Assembly: GCA_005888325.1 (NCBI GenBank)
Contig: VAWU01000026.1
Location: 51,153 to 97,394, forward strand
DNA from: Actinomycetota bacterium
GTDB lineage: Bacteria > Actinomycetota > Acidimicrobiia > Acidimicrobiales > AC-14
Length of the DNA stretch: 46,242 nucleotides
Reading direction: 5' to 3'
In this document: piece after piece, positions 15,568 through 23,374 of the stretch
Numbering within the stretch: the stretch's first letter is position 1
Layout of the letters: each line of letters opens with the position of its first letter
Notes under the pieces: model-generated
The model's database searches: none
What the model was told of the DNA's origin: nothing
The model's input: only the letters and a program-made list of their open reading frames with translations
Program-made: the position numbers and the translations under genes

Positions 15568-18216
15568 ATGCCCGTACCCGGCCCCTCCTCGCTCGGCCGG
15601 GGTGTCGTCATCGCCGAGGGCGCCGACGTGCCCGAGCCGTGGGCCGCCGCACCGGTCGTGCGCATCGATGATGCCGTCCTCGCCGACCCGGAGGCCGCGG
15701 TGGCGGTGCTGCACCGCTGTTGGAGCGAACGAGAGGCGGTGGTGGTCCAGCTGGCGGTCGACCCGGCCCGGTTCCGCGCGCCGTGGTCGCACGCGGCCGA
15801 GCCGTGGACGGTCGACCCCGGGTTCGAGCCGTGGGGCGACCGCCTGCGGCTCCTCGTGTGGGCGAACACCTACGACGCCCGCGCCGGCGAACCGGTCTGG
15901 TGGTGGGCCCGCAAGGCGGCGCGACTGGGTGCCGTCGAGTCTCCCGCCGGTCCCGCCGACGTGCTGCTCGCGGACGACACCCCCGCCTGGGTCGACGGCG
16001 GACCGAGGGGCCCTGTCGATGGCGTGAACGCCGTCGACGGCGCCCGGGTGGTGCACCGCGAGTCGGTGGAGCTGGGCCGGCTCGCGTCGCCACCCTCGGC
16101 GAACGGCGCCGGCAACGGCAAGGCGACGGCGCTCGCGCCCGACCAGCTCGCCGCGGTCACGCACGGCGCGGGACCGGCGCGCGTCATCGCGCCGGCCGGA
16201 TCGGGCAAGACCCGCGTGCTCACGGAGCGACTGCGCCACCTGCTCGGCGATCGGGGCATTGAGCCCGCGCTGGTGCTCGCCGTCGCGTACAACCGCAAGG
16301 CGCGCGACGAGATGGCCGACCGCACGACGGGCCTCGGCGCGCGCGTCGAGACCTTGAACGCGCTGGGCTACGGCATCGTCACCCGCGCGTGGGGTCGGCG
16401 GCCGCCGCTGCTCGAGGCCCGGGAGCAGCGGGCGTTGGTCGAGTCGCTGGTGCCGTCCAGGCCGCGTCGCGCGAACGTCGACCCCATCGCCGTCTACATC
16501 GACGGCTTGTCCCTCATCCGCCTCGGCCTACGCGATCCGGCCGAGGTCGAAGCCGAGCTCGACGGCGCCGAGGGCCTGGCGGCGGCGTTCGATCCGTACC
16601 GGGCCGAGATGCGCCGCCGAGAGGTGATCGACTACGACGAGCAGGTCTACCTGGCCATCGAGCTGCTGCTTGGCGACGGAGAGTTCCGCCGCGACCGCCA
16701 GGCCGAGCACCGCCACCTGCTGGTCGACGAGCTGCAGGACCTGACCCCCGCCCACGTCCTGCTGCTGCGCCTGCTCTCGGCGCCCGGCTACGACGTGTTC
16801 GGTGTGGGCGACGACGATCAGGTCATCTACGGGCACGCCGGCGCCGAACCCCGGTTCCTCATCGACTACCGCGGCTACTTCCCTTGCGCGCGGGAGCACG
16901 CGCTCGAGGTCAATTACCGGTGCCCCGCCCCGGTCGTCGACGCTGCCCGTTCGCTGCTCGCGTACAACGTCCGTCGCGTCGACAAGCAGATCCGATCCGC
17001 GCCGGATGCGGAGGTCGACCCTTCCGCGCTGCGCATCAGCGTCCACGCGCCCGACCGCGGCGCGGGCGCGCTCGTCGAAGTCGTGCGCGAATGGCTGGCC
17101 GCGCCGGGAGCCGAGGCTCACGACATCGCGGTGCTCACCCGGGTGCGGTCGCTGCTGCTCGCTCCGCATGTGGCGCTCGCCGCGGCCGGTGTGCCGGTCG
17201 CGTCGATCCTCGAGCCCGACGTGCTCGACCGCGTCGGGCTGCGCGCCGCGCTCGCCTACCTGCGCATCGCCGTCACGCCCACCGCCGTGCGCGGCGCCGA
17301 CCTGGTCGAGGTGCAGCGCCGGCCCAGTCGCGCCCTGCCCCCGTGGATCGACAAGTGGCTGAGCCGGTGCCGCGATGTCGCGGCGGTGGCCGCCGCGGCC
17401 GATCGCATCGACGACCGCGGGGTCGCGGAGAAGCTCCGACTGCTGCACGCGGACCTCGAGCGCCTCGCAAACATCGCGGACGAAGGCACCACGCGCGACG
17501 TGCTCACCGCCGTGCGCGACGACATCGGCCTGGGCCGGGCCATGACGCTGCTCGACGGCGGCAGGGGCGGCGACGGCTCCTCTCATCTCGACGACCTCGA
17601 GGGCCTGCTGCAGGTCGCCGACCTCCATGCCGACCCCGCGGGCTTCGAGCCGTGGTTGCGCCGGACCTTCCATCACGAGGTCGCCGCCGGCGGGGTTGAG
17701 CTGTCCACCATCCACCGGGTGAAGGGCCGCGAGTGGCCGTGCGTCGTCGTGTTCGGCGTCACCGAGGGACTGATGCCCCACCGCCTGAGCGTCGACGTCG
17801 AGGAGGAACGGCGCGTGCTTCATGTCGCGATCACGAGGGGGCGGCACAAGGTGGCGGTGCTCGCCGACTCCTCCCGCCCGTCGCCGTTTCTCGCGGAGCT
17901 CGACGGCTCCGCGCCGAGAGGCAGGGTGCTGCGCGCCGTCCCGAGCGCGCCGGCGCCCGCCGCGCGCACGTCGCCCGCCGCGGGGGCGCCGGCCGCAGCG
18001 GTCGGTGTCGTCGATGCGTTGAAGCGCTGGCGCCGCGACCGGTCGCGTGCGGACGGGGTACCGGCCTACGTGGTGCTGAGCGACAAGCACCTCGAAGGCA
18101 TCGCCGCCCGGTTGCCGGCGACCCGCGCCGAGCTCGCGGGCTGTCCGGGCATCGGGCCCGCGAGGCTCGAGACCTATGGCGTCGACATCCTCGAGGTGAT
18201 AGCGAGCGCGTCATGA
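15568..18216 (+). CDS. UvrD/PcrA-like superfamily 1 helicase with unusual N-terminal domain
   Basis: An 882-residue protein. The helicase core has Walker A (APAGSGKTRV, about 207), DELQD (about 386), GVGDDDQVIYGHAGA, STIHRVKGREWP and VAITRGRHK, all intact. The C-terminus from about 810 (WRRDRSRADGVPAYVVLSD to GIGPARLETYG) is an HRDC domain. About 190 residues precede the helicase core and are not part of a standard UvrD; this stretch is Trp-rich (WSEREAVVVQLAVDPARFRAP) and I do not recognise it. A leaderless start is supported by TAGTCT at 15556-15561, six bases before the ATG. It is coupled to the downstream exonuclease gene, suggesting a shared repair task. Confidence 0.92.
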   Translation: MPVPGPSSLGRGVVIAEGADVPEPWAAAPVVRIDDAVLADPEAAVAVLHRCWSEREAVVVQLAVDPARFRAPWSHAAEPWTVDPGFEPWGDRLRLLVWANTYDARAGEPVWWWARKAARLGAVESPAGPADVLLADDTPAWVDGGPRGPVDGVNAVDGARVVHRESVELGRLASPPSANGAGNGKATALAPDQLAAVTHGAGPARVIAPAGSGKTRVLTERLRHLLGDRGIEPALVLAVAYNRKARDEMADRTTGLGARVETLNALGYGIVTRAWGRRPPLLEAREQRALVESLVPSRPRRANVDPIAVYIDGLSLIRLGLRDPAEVEAELDGAEGLAAAFDPYRAEMRRREVIDYDEQVYLAIELLLGDGEFRRDRQAEHRHLLVDELQDLTPAHVLLLRLLSAPGYDVFGVGDDDQVIYGHAGAEPRFLIDYRGYFPCAREHALEVNYRCPAPVVDAARSLLAYNVRRVDKQIRSAPDAEVDPSALRISVHAPDRGAGALVEVVREWLAAPGAEAHDIAVLTRVRSLLLAPHVALAAAGVPVASILEPDVLDRVGLRAALAYLRIAVTPTAVRGADLVEVQRRPSRALPPWIDKWLSRCRDVAAVAAAADRIDDRGVAEKLRLLHADLERLANIADEGTTRDVLTAVRDDIGLGRAMTLLDGGRGGDGSSHLDDLEGLLQVADLHADPAGFEPWLRRTFHHEVAAGGVELSTIHRVKGREWPCVVVFGVTEGLMPHRLSVDVEEERRVLHVAITRGRHKVAVLADSSRPSPFLAELDGSAPRGRVLRAVPSAPAPAARTSPAAGAPAAAVGVVDALKRWRRDRSRADGVPAYVVLSDKHLEGIAARLPATRAELAGCPGIGPARLETYGVDILEVIASAS

Positions 18217-19097
18217 AGGTCCACCTGCTCGACGGCACCTATGAGCTGTTCCGCCAGCACTTCGCCAGGCCGTCGCACGTGACGCCGGACGGCATGGAGG
18301 TCGGAGGCACGCGCGGCGTCCTCGACTCGGTCGTCGGCCTGCTGAGCGAAGGCGTGACCCACATCGGTGTCGCGACCGATCACGTGATCGAGTCGTTCCG
18401 CAACGACATGTGGCCCGGCTACAAGTCGAGCGCGGGCATGCCGCCGGAGCTGCTGGCCCAGTTCCCGCTCGTCGAGGACGTGCTCGGCGCGCTGGGGCTC
18501 GCCGTGTGGCCCATGGTCGACGTCGAGGCGGACGACGGGCTGGCGGCGGCCGCTGCCGTCGCCGCGGCGGACCCCCGCGTCGAGCAGGTCGTGATCATGA
18601 CGCCCGACAAGGACCTGGCCCAGTGCGTCGTCGACGACCGCGTCGTGCAACTCGACCGCCGCACCGGGGTGGTGAGCGACGCGAACGGGGTCGTCAAGCG
18701 GTTCGGCGTGCGGCCCGAGTCGATCCCCGACTGGTTGGCACTCGTTGGCGACTCGAGTGACGGGTTCCCGGGCCTCAAGGGCTGGGGCGCGAAGTCGGCG
18801 GCCGCCGTGCTCCTGCGCTACGGCCACCTGGAGGACATCCCCCACGACCACTGGCGTTGGGACGTCGAGGTGCGTGGCGCCACCAAGCTGGCCGCCACCC
18901 TGAACGAGCAGCGTGAGCTGGCGTGGCTGTTCCGCGATCTCGCGACCCTGCGCACCGAGCCCCCGCCCTTCGCCACGGTCGACGCGCTGCGCTGGACCGG
19001 TCCCACAGCGGCGTTCGACGCGATCGCGGAACGCCTCGACCGACCACAGCTGGTGAAGCGCGCCCAGGCGCTCGCGGAGCGATCGATGCCAGACTGA
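18213..19097 (+). CDS. 5'-3' exonuclease / flap endonuclease family protein
   Basis: A 294-residue protein resembling the N-terminal nuclease domain of DNA polymerase I without the polymerase. Seen: LLDGTYELFRQ, VATDHVIESFRNDMWPGYKSS, the acidic pair in VDVEADDGLA, MTPDKDLAQ, and the helix-hairpin-helix region VGDSSDGFPGLKGWGAKSAAAVL. These carry the metal-binding aspartates. The ATG overlaps the helicase stop by four bases, so both proteins are probably made together and may process DNA flaps in concert (inference). Confidence 0.92.
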   Translation: MKVHLLDGTYELFRQHFARPSHVTPDGMEVGGTRGVLDSVVGLLSEGVTHIGVATDHVIESFRNDMWPGYKSSAGMPPELLAQFPLVEDVLGALGLAVWPMVDVEADDGLAAAAAVAAADPRVEQVVIMTPDKDLAQCVVDDRVVQLDRRTGVVSDANGVVKRFGVRPESIPDWLALVGDSSDGFPGLKGWGAKSAAAVLLRYGHLEDIPHDHWRWDVEVRGATKLAATLNEQRELAWLFRDLATLRTEPPPFATVDALRWTGPTAAFDAIAERLDRPQLVKRAQALAERSMPD

Positions 19098-19102
19098 CCC
19101 TC

Positions 19103-20497
19103 ATGCGACGACTCGCACTTCTGTCCGTAGCCGCACTGGTCGCCGTCACCGGGCTGGCTCCCGAAGCCGGCGCCGCGCCCGGCAGCACGCTCGGGCGGGG
19201 CCTCGACCCCGTGGTGCTGACCGGCGCCGACGTGCCGTCGCTCCAGAACATCGCGCCCAACCTGCTCGTGGCGTTCCGTTACAGCAACGGTGTCTGGGTG
19301 CAGGTTCCGGTGCAGGTCGACGAGCGCAAGCAGGTCGACCTCGGTCTCGTCTACAACCAGGCGGCCAACGGCGTGAAGCCGCTCTCCTACGCCGACGCCA
19401 ATACGTTCGCGGGCCCCGACGTCAACCCCAACGTCGACCCCAACGACGAGATCGCGTTCATGGCCAAGGACGCGGGAGGCCCCGCCCCTCAGTTCGTGCA
19501 GCCCGGCGGCGTGGTCAGCGGCTCCGGCGTGCAGGTGCGCGTCACCGACCCGCTCACCGCAGGCGCGGTTGGCTACGTCTACCTCTTCCGCCAGACGGGC
19601 GGGCTGAACCCGGGCGCGGGCAAGAACTACGTGACCTACAACTTCAACCTGCTCTCGGGGAACTACAAGACCACCTACAAGCTGCAGGACGGTCCCAACC
19701 TCGAGGACTCGCTCGTCAGCACGGGGAAGTACACCCACCACTTCGGCGACCGCTGGTTGAGCGATCGACTCACCATCACCGTGCAGGGCGGCTCGGGGGT
19801 CGACATCCTCGACCGGCACAAGGCGCTCTTCGCCCCGGGCAACTGCGTGCGCAGCGAGGACACCTTCGACGACGCCGAGGGCGCCTTCATCGTCAACAAG
19901 GACGGTCCGGTGCGGGCGATCCGCTCGTACGTCGGCGCCAACAGCGGGCCCAGCACCGAGCGGACGCACATCTTCTATCCGCGCCGCGAGGACATCATCA
20001 CCGACCTGCGCGTGCACGCAATCCCCAGCGTGATGGACTTCTTCGACTACAGCCCGGCGGCGTCCGGCATGAAGTACTCCAACTCGCTCAACCCGGGCGA
20101 CGCGATCATCGACGGCAACCCGAACAACGAGAACATCACGCTCGGCCCGACGAACTGGGAGCGCGTCGTCGGGCCGCAGGGCGGTCTCGTCATGACGCAG
20201 AAGCTCAGCACCAACCTCTCGCTCACCCCGACGCACTACTTCCTCGACGACACCACGCCGCCCGATGTGCAGTGCACGGGCGACGCCTTCGCCTACGGCT
20301 CGAGCGGGCCGCGCATCAACCAGACCATCGACTGTACCGACCCCAACGCGGGCTCGGGAGGATGCGACACGAACTACCTCGAGTCGACACGCACGCTCTA
20401 CTTCGAGGCTCCGACGCTCACCAACTCGCTCGCGGCGACGCGCTACAACCAGGCCATCACCCCACCGGCCGTCACGGTCACCCCGTGGCACCCGTAG
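19103..20497 (+). CDS. Secreted protein of unknown function
   Basis: A 464-residue protein with an N-terminal signal peptide (MRRLALLSVAALVAVTGLAPEAGAAP, cleavage after AGA likely). The mature part is rich in Asp, Asn, Gly and aromatic residues and in beta-strand patterns; DVNPNVDPNDEIAFMAKDAGG looks like a calcium-binding loop. Cysteines are few and late (near 385-430). I do not recognise a catalytic motif or family. It starts five bases after the exonuclease stop, but function is probably unrelated to repair. Confidence 0.85.
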   Translation: MRRLALLSVAALVAVTGLAPEAGAAPGSTLGRGLDPVVLTGADVPSLQNIAPNLLVAFRYSNGVWVQVPVQVDERKQVDLGLVYNQAANGVKPLSYADANTFAGPDVNPNVDPNDEIAFMAKDAGGPAPQFVQPGGVVSGSGVQVRVTDPLTAGAVGYVYLFRQTGGLNPGAGKNYVTYNFNLLSGNYKTTYKLQDGPNLEDSLVSTGKYTHHFGDRWLSDRLTITVQGGSGVDILDRHKALFAPGNCVRSEDTFDDAEGAFIVNKDGPVRAIRSYVGANSGPSTERTHIFYPRREDIITDLRVHAIPSVMDFFDYSPAASGMKYSNSLNPGDAIIDGNPNNENITLGPTNWERVVGPQGGLVMTQKLSTNLSLTPTHYFLDDTTPPDVQCTGDAFAYGSSGPRINQTIDCTDPNAGSGGCDTNYLESTRTLYFEAPTLTNSLAATRYNQAITPPAVTVTPWHP

Positions 20498-20530
20498 CGC
20501 CCGCGCCCACCTTGTAGCCTCGGGGTTCCT

Positions 20531-22078
20531 ATGGACCGTCCGCTGAGCGAGCGCCGGGAACAGCTCGAGAAGCGCAAGGAGGAGGCGTACCACGCGGGGT
20601 CGGAGCGCGCGGTCGAGCGCCAGCACAGTCGCGGCAAGCTGACCGCGCGTGAGCGCGTCGACTACCTGCTCGACGAGGGCAGCTTCGTCGAGCTCGACAT
20701 GCTGGCCCGCAGCCGCAACCCCGAGCTCGACGAGAAGCCCTTCACCGACGGTGTCGTCACCGGCTGGGGCATGATCGACGGGCGCAAGGTCTTCCTCTTC
20801 GCGCAGGACTTCACCGTGTTCGGGGGCGCCCTCGGCGAGGTGTTCGCCGAGAAGGTGCACAAGGTGATGGACATGGCGGCGAGCGTGGGCGCGCCGTTCA
20901 TTGGGCTGAACGACGGTGCCGGCGCCCGCATCCAGGAGGGCGTGGTGTCGCTCGCCATGTACGGCGGCATCTTCCTGCGCAACGTGAACTCGTCGGGCGT
21001 CATCCCGCAGATCAGCGTGATCATGGGACCGTGCGCGGGCGGCGCGGTCTACAGCCCCGCGCTCACCGACTTCCTGTTCATGGTGCAGGAGACGTCGTAC
21101 ATGTTCATCACTGGCCCCGATGTCGTGAAGTCGGTCACGGGTGAGGACGTCACGCAGCAGGAGCTCGGCGGCGCCATGAGCCACGCCACCCGTTCGGGGT
21201 TGGCCTGCTATACGAGCCCCGACGAGAGGTCGTGCCTCGACGACGTGCGCTACCTCCTGTCGTTCCTGCCCTCCAACAACATGGAGGAGCCGCCGTGGGT
21301 GCAGCCGACCGACGACCCCGAGCGCACGACGCCCGAGCTCGTCGACGTCATCCCCGCCAGCCCCAACCAGCCCTACGACATGAAGAAGGTCATCACCGCG
21401 GTCGTCGACGACGGTGAGTTCTTCGAGTACCACCCGCGCTGGGGGATGAACCTGGTGTGCGGCTTCGCCCGCCTCGACGGCCATCCGGTGGGCATCGTGG
21501 GCAACCAGCCCCAGGTGCTCGCCGGCGTGCTCGACATCGACAGCTCCGAGAAGGGCGGACGCTTCGTCCGCACCTGCGATGCGTTCAACATCCCCCTCGT
21601 GACGTTCGTCGACGTGCCCGGGTTCCTGCCCGGCACCGACCAGGAGTACGGCGGCATCATTCGCCACGGCTCGAAGCTGCTCTACGCCTACTGCGAGTCG
21701 ACCGTGCCGCGCATCCAGGTCATCACGCGCAAGGCCTACGGCGGGGCGTACGTGGTCATGAACTCGAAGTCCATCGGCGCTGATCTGGCGTTCGCCTGGC
21801 CGTCCGCGGAGCTGGCCGTGATGGGGCCCCAGCCCGCGGTCGAGATCATCTACCGGCGCGAGCTGGCCGAGGCCGACGACCCCGTCGCGCGACGCACCGA
21901 GCTGGTCGAGGAGTACACCGAGCGCCACGCCAATCCGTACGAGGCGGCCGAGCGCGGTTACATCGACGACGTGATCGACCCCGCCATCACGCGGCCCATG
22001 CTCATCAAGGGCCTCGCCATGCTGCGCACCAAGCGCGAGGAGCTACCGAAGCGGAAGCATGGCAACGTCCCCCTCTGA
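20531..22078 (+). CDS. pccB: Acyl-CoA carboxylase beta subunit (propionyl-CoA carboxylase type)
   Basis: A 515-residue carboxyltransferase subunit. The acyl-CoA site GPCAGGAVYSPALTDF with VQETSYMFITGPDVVKSVTGE, and the C-terminal half with DVPGFLPGTDQEYGGIIRHGSKLLYAY and RKAYGGAYVVMNSKSIGADLAFAWP, are full-length and typical. It transfers CO2 from biotin to propionyl- or acetyl-CoA. TAGCCT at 20515-20520 lies ten bases before the ATG. No biotin-carrying alpha subunit is in the window, so that partner must be elsewhere. A small candidate epsilon gene overlaps the 3' end. Confidence 0.95.
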   Translation: MDRPLSERREQLEKRKEEAYHAGSERAVERQHSRGKLTARERVDYLLDEGSFVELDMLARSRNPELDEKPFTDGVVTGWGMIDGRKVFLFAQDFTVFGGALGEVFAEKVHKVMDMAASVGAPFIGLNDGAGARIQEGVVSLAMYGGIFLRNVNSSGVIPQISVIMGPCAGGAVYSPALTDFLFMVQETSYMFITGPDVVKSVTGEDVTQQELGGAMSHATRSGLACYTSPDERSCLDDVRYLLSFLPSNNMEEPPWVQPTDDPERTTPELVDVIPASPNQPYDMKKVITAVVDDGEFFEYHPRWGMNLVCGFARLDGHPVGIVGNQPQVLAGVLDIDSSEKGGRFVRTCDAFNIPLVTFVDVPGFLPGTDQEYGGIIRHGSKLLYAYCESTVPRIQVITRKAYGGAYVVMNSKSIGADLAFAWPSAELAVMGPQPAVEIIYRRELAEADDPVARRTELVEEYTERHANPYEAAERGYIDDVIDPAITRPMLIKGLAMLRTKREELPKRKHGNVPL

Positions 22079-22256
22079 CCCGCAGCCGTCGCCGCAAGAG
22101 CTGGCGGCCATCGTCGCCGCGGTCGAGCTCGTCTGGCCCGCTCCGCCTTCGGCGGTGTCTCCGCCGTACCCGGACGCGGGTGGCGAGGCGTGGCGATGGT
22201 CGGGGCGTTGGTGGGGGCGGCGGCACCTGGTCGCCGACCGTCGCCGACCGTGGTGA
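22059..22256 (+). CDS. Candidate acyl-CoA carboxylase epsilon subunit
   Basis: A 65-residue protein starting inside the last codons of the beta-subunit gene. PSPQELAAIVAAVELVW is the N-terminal helix typical of actinobacterial epsilon subunits (accE/pccE), followed by a Pro-rich linker and a Trp-rich end (WRWSGRWWG). Epsilon subunits are small, poorly conserved and found directly after the beta gene, as here; they tighten the alpha-beta complex. The assignment rests on position and pattern. Confidence 0.68.
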   Translation: MATSPSDPQPSPQELAAIVAAVELVWPAPPSAVSPPYPDAGGEAWRWSGRWWGRRHLVADRRRPW

Positions 22257-22269
22257 GGACCGAGGTCGA

Positions 22270-23280
22270 ATGATCGAGCTCACGACGGTTGCCGACGATG
22301 AAGCCGTCCTGCACGACGGCCCGCGCGTGGTTCGTCGCGACGGGCTCGAGCCGGATCGTGACCACGAGGTCGAGGGAGTCGCGTTCCGCACGTTGCCGAG
22401 GCCCGGCGGCGCGCGTCTCGCCACGGTCGCCACCGTGAACGACGTGCACTTCGGCGAGCAGGAGTGCGGCGTGATCGAAGGGCTCGAGATGGGCCCGATC
22501 CTGCGGTCCGAGCCGGGCGAGACGCCCTATCCCGAGATGATGAACCGCGCCGCGGTGGCCGAGATCGCTGCCAGCGCGCCCGACGTCGTCGTGGCGAAGG
22601 GCGATCTCACCGCGACTGGCACCCGCGCCGAGTACCAGCAGTTCCTCGACTGCTACGGCCCGGCGTTCGGAGAGCGGCTGGTGCACGTGCGTGGCAACCA
22701 CGACGGCTACTTCGGCGAGACCTTCGCCGATCGTGCCCCCGTCGAGGTCGAGCTGCCGGGCGTTCGCCTGGCGGTGCTCGACACGACCATCCCCCTCCAG
22801 ACCACCGGTCAGGTGAGCACCGAGCAGCTCGAGTGGCTCGACGAGCTGGGGGCGCGCACCGACCGACCGGTGCTGGTCTTCGGGCACCACCACGTGTGGA
22901 GCCCCGAGTCGAACTCCCGGCACGAGACCTACTTCGGCATCAGCCCCGACGACTCCGAGCGCCTCGTCGACGTGTTCGTGCGCCGCCCCGCGCTCGTCGG
23001 CTACTTCGCGGGCCACACCCATCGCAACCGGGTGCGACGGTTCGCGGCCACCGGTGAGGTGCCCTGGGTCGAGGTGGCGAGCGTGAAGGACTTCCCGGGC
23101 AGCTGGGCCGAGTACCGCGTGTTCGAGAACGGCATCCTGCAGGTCCACCGGCGCATCTCGTCGCCGGAGGCGCTCGACTGGACCGACCGCACCCGGGCGA
23201 TGTTCGGTGGGCTCTATCCGTCGTACGCGTTCGGCGACCTCGCCGACCGCTGCTTCGCGATCCACCCCCGCCCTGCGTAG
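22270..23280 (+). CDS. Calcineurin-like metallophosphoesterase
   Basis: A 336-residue protein with the full set of metallophosphoesterase motifs: VNDVHFG (D-x-H), KGDLTATG (GD), RGNHDG (GNHD), GHHH and GHTHRNR. This order is that of class III cyclic-nucleotide phosphodiesterase-like enzymes with a binuclear metal site. About 45 residues before the first motif are not conserved. There is no signal peptide, so it is cytoplasmic. The substrate is unknown; the 14-bp gap after the epsilon gene suggests co-transcription. Confidence 0.9.
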   Translation: MIELTTVADDEAVLHDGPRVVRRDGLEPDRDHEVEGVAFRTLPRPGGARLATVATVNDVHFGEQECGVIEGLEMGPILRSEPGETPYPEMMNRAAVAEIAASAPDVVVAKGDLTATGTRAEYQQFLDCYGPAFGERLVHVRGNHDGYFGETFADRAPVEVELPGVRLAVLDTTIPLQTTGQVSTEQLEWLDELGARTDRPVLVFGHHHVWSPESNSRHETYFGISPDDSERLVDVFVRRPALVGYFAGHTHRNRVRRFAATGEVPWVEVASVKDFPGSWAEYRVFENGILQVHRRISSPEALDWTDRTRAMFGGLYPSYAFGDLADRCFAIHPRPA

Positions 23281-23374
23281 CTCTTGATGAGGTGCGTCGT
23301 GGGTGCCAACACCACTCCGCAACCGTGCGCCAGCCTCCTTTCCATCGTCCCTGTCTCCCCTCGACAATGAACCG

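Noticed and set aside
18818-21928. A 1036-codon open frame on the minus strand
   Set aside because: It is antisense to the exonuclease, the secreted protein and the carboxylase beta gene, all with strong family matches; its product is a low-complexity mix typical of GC-rich shadows.
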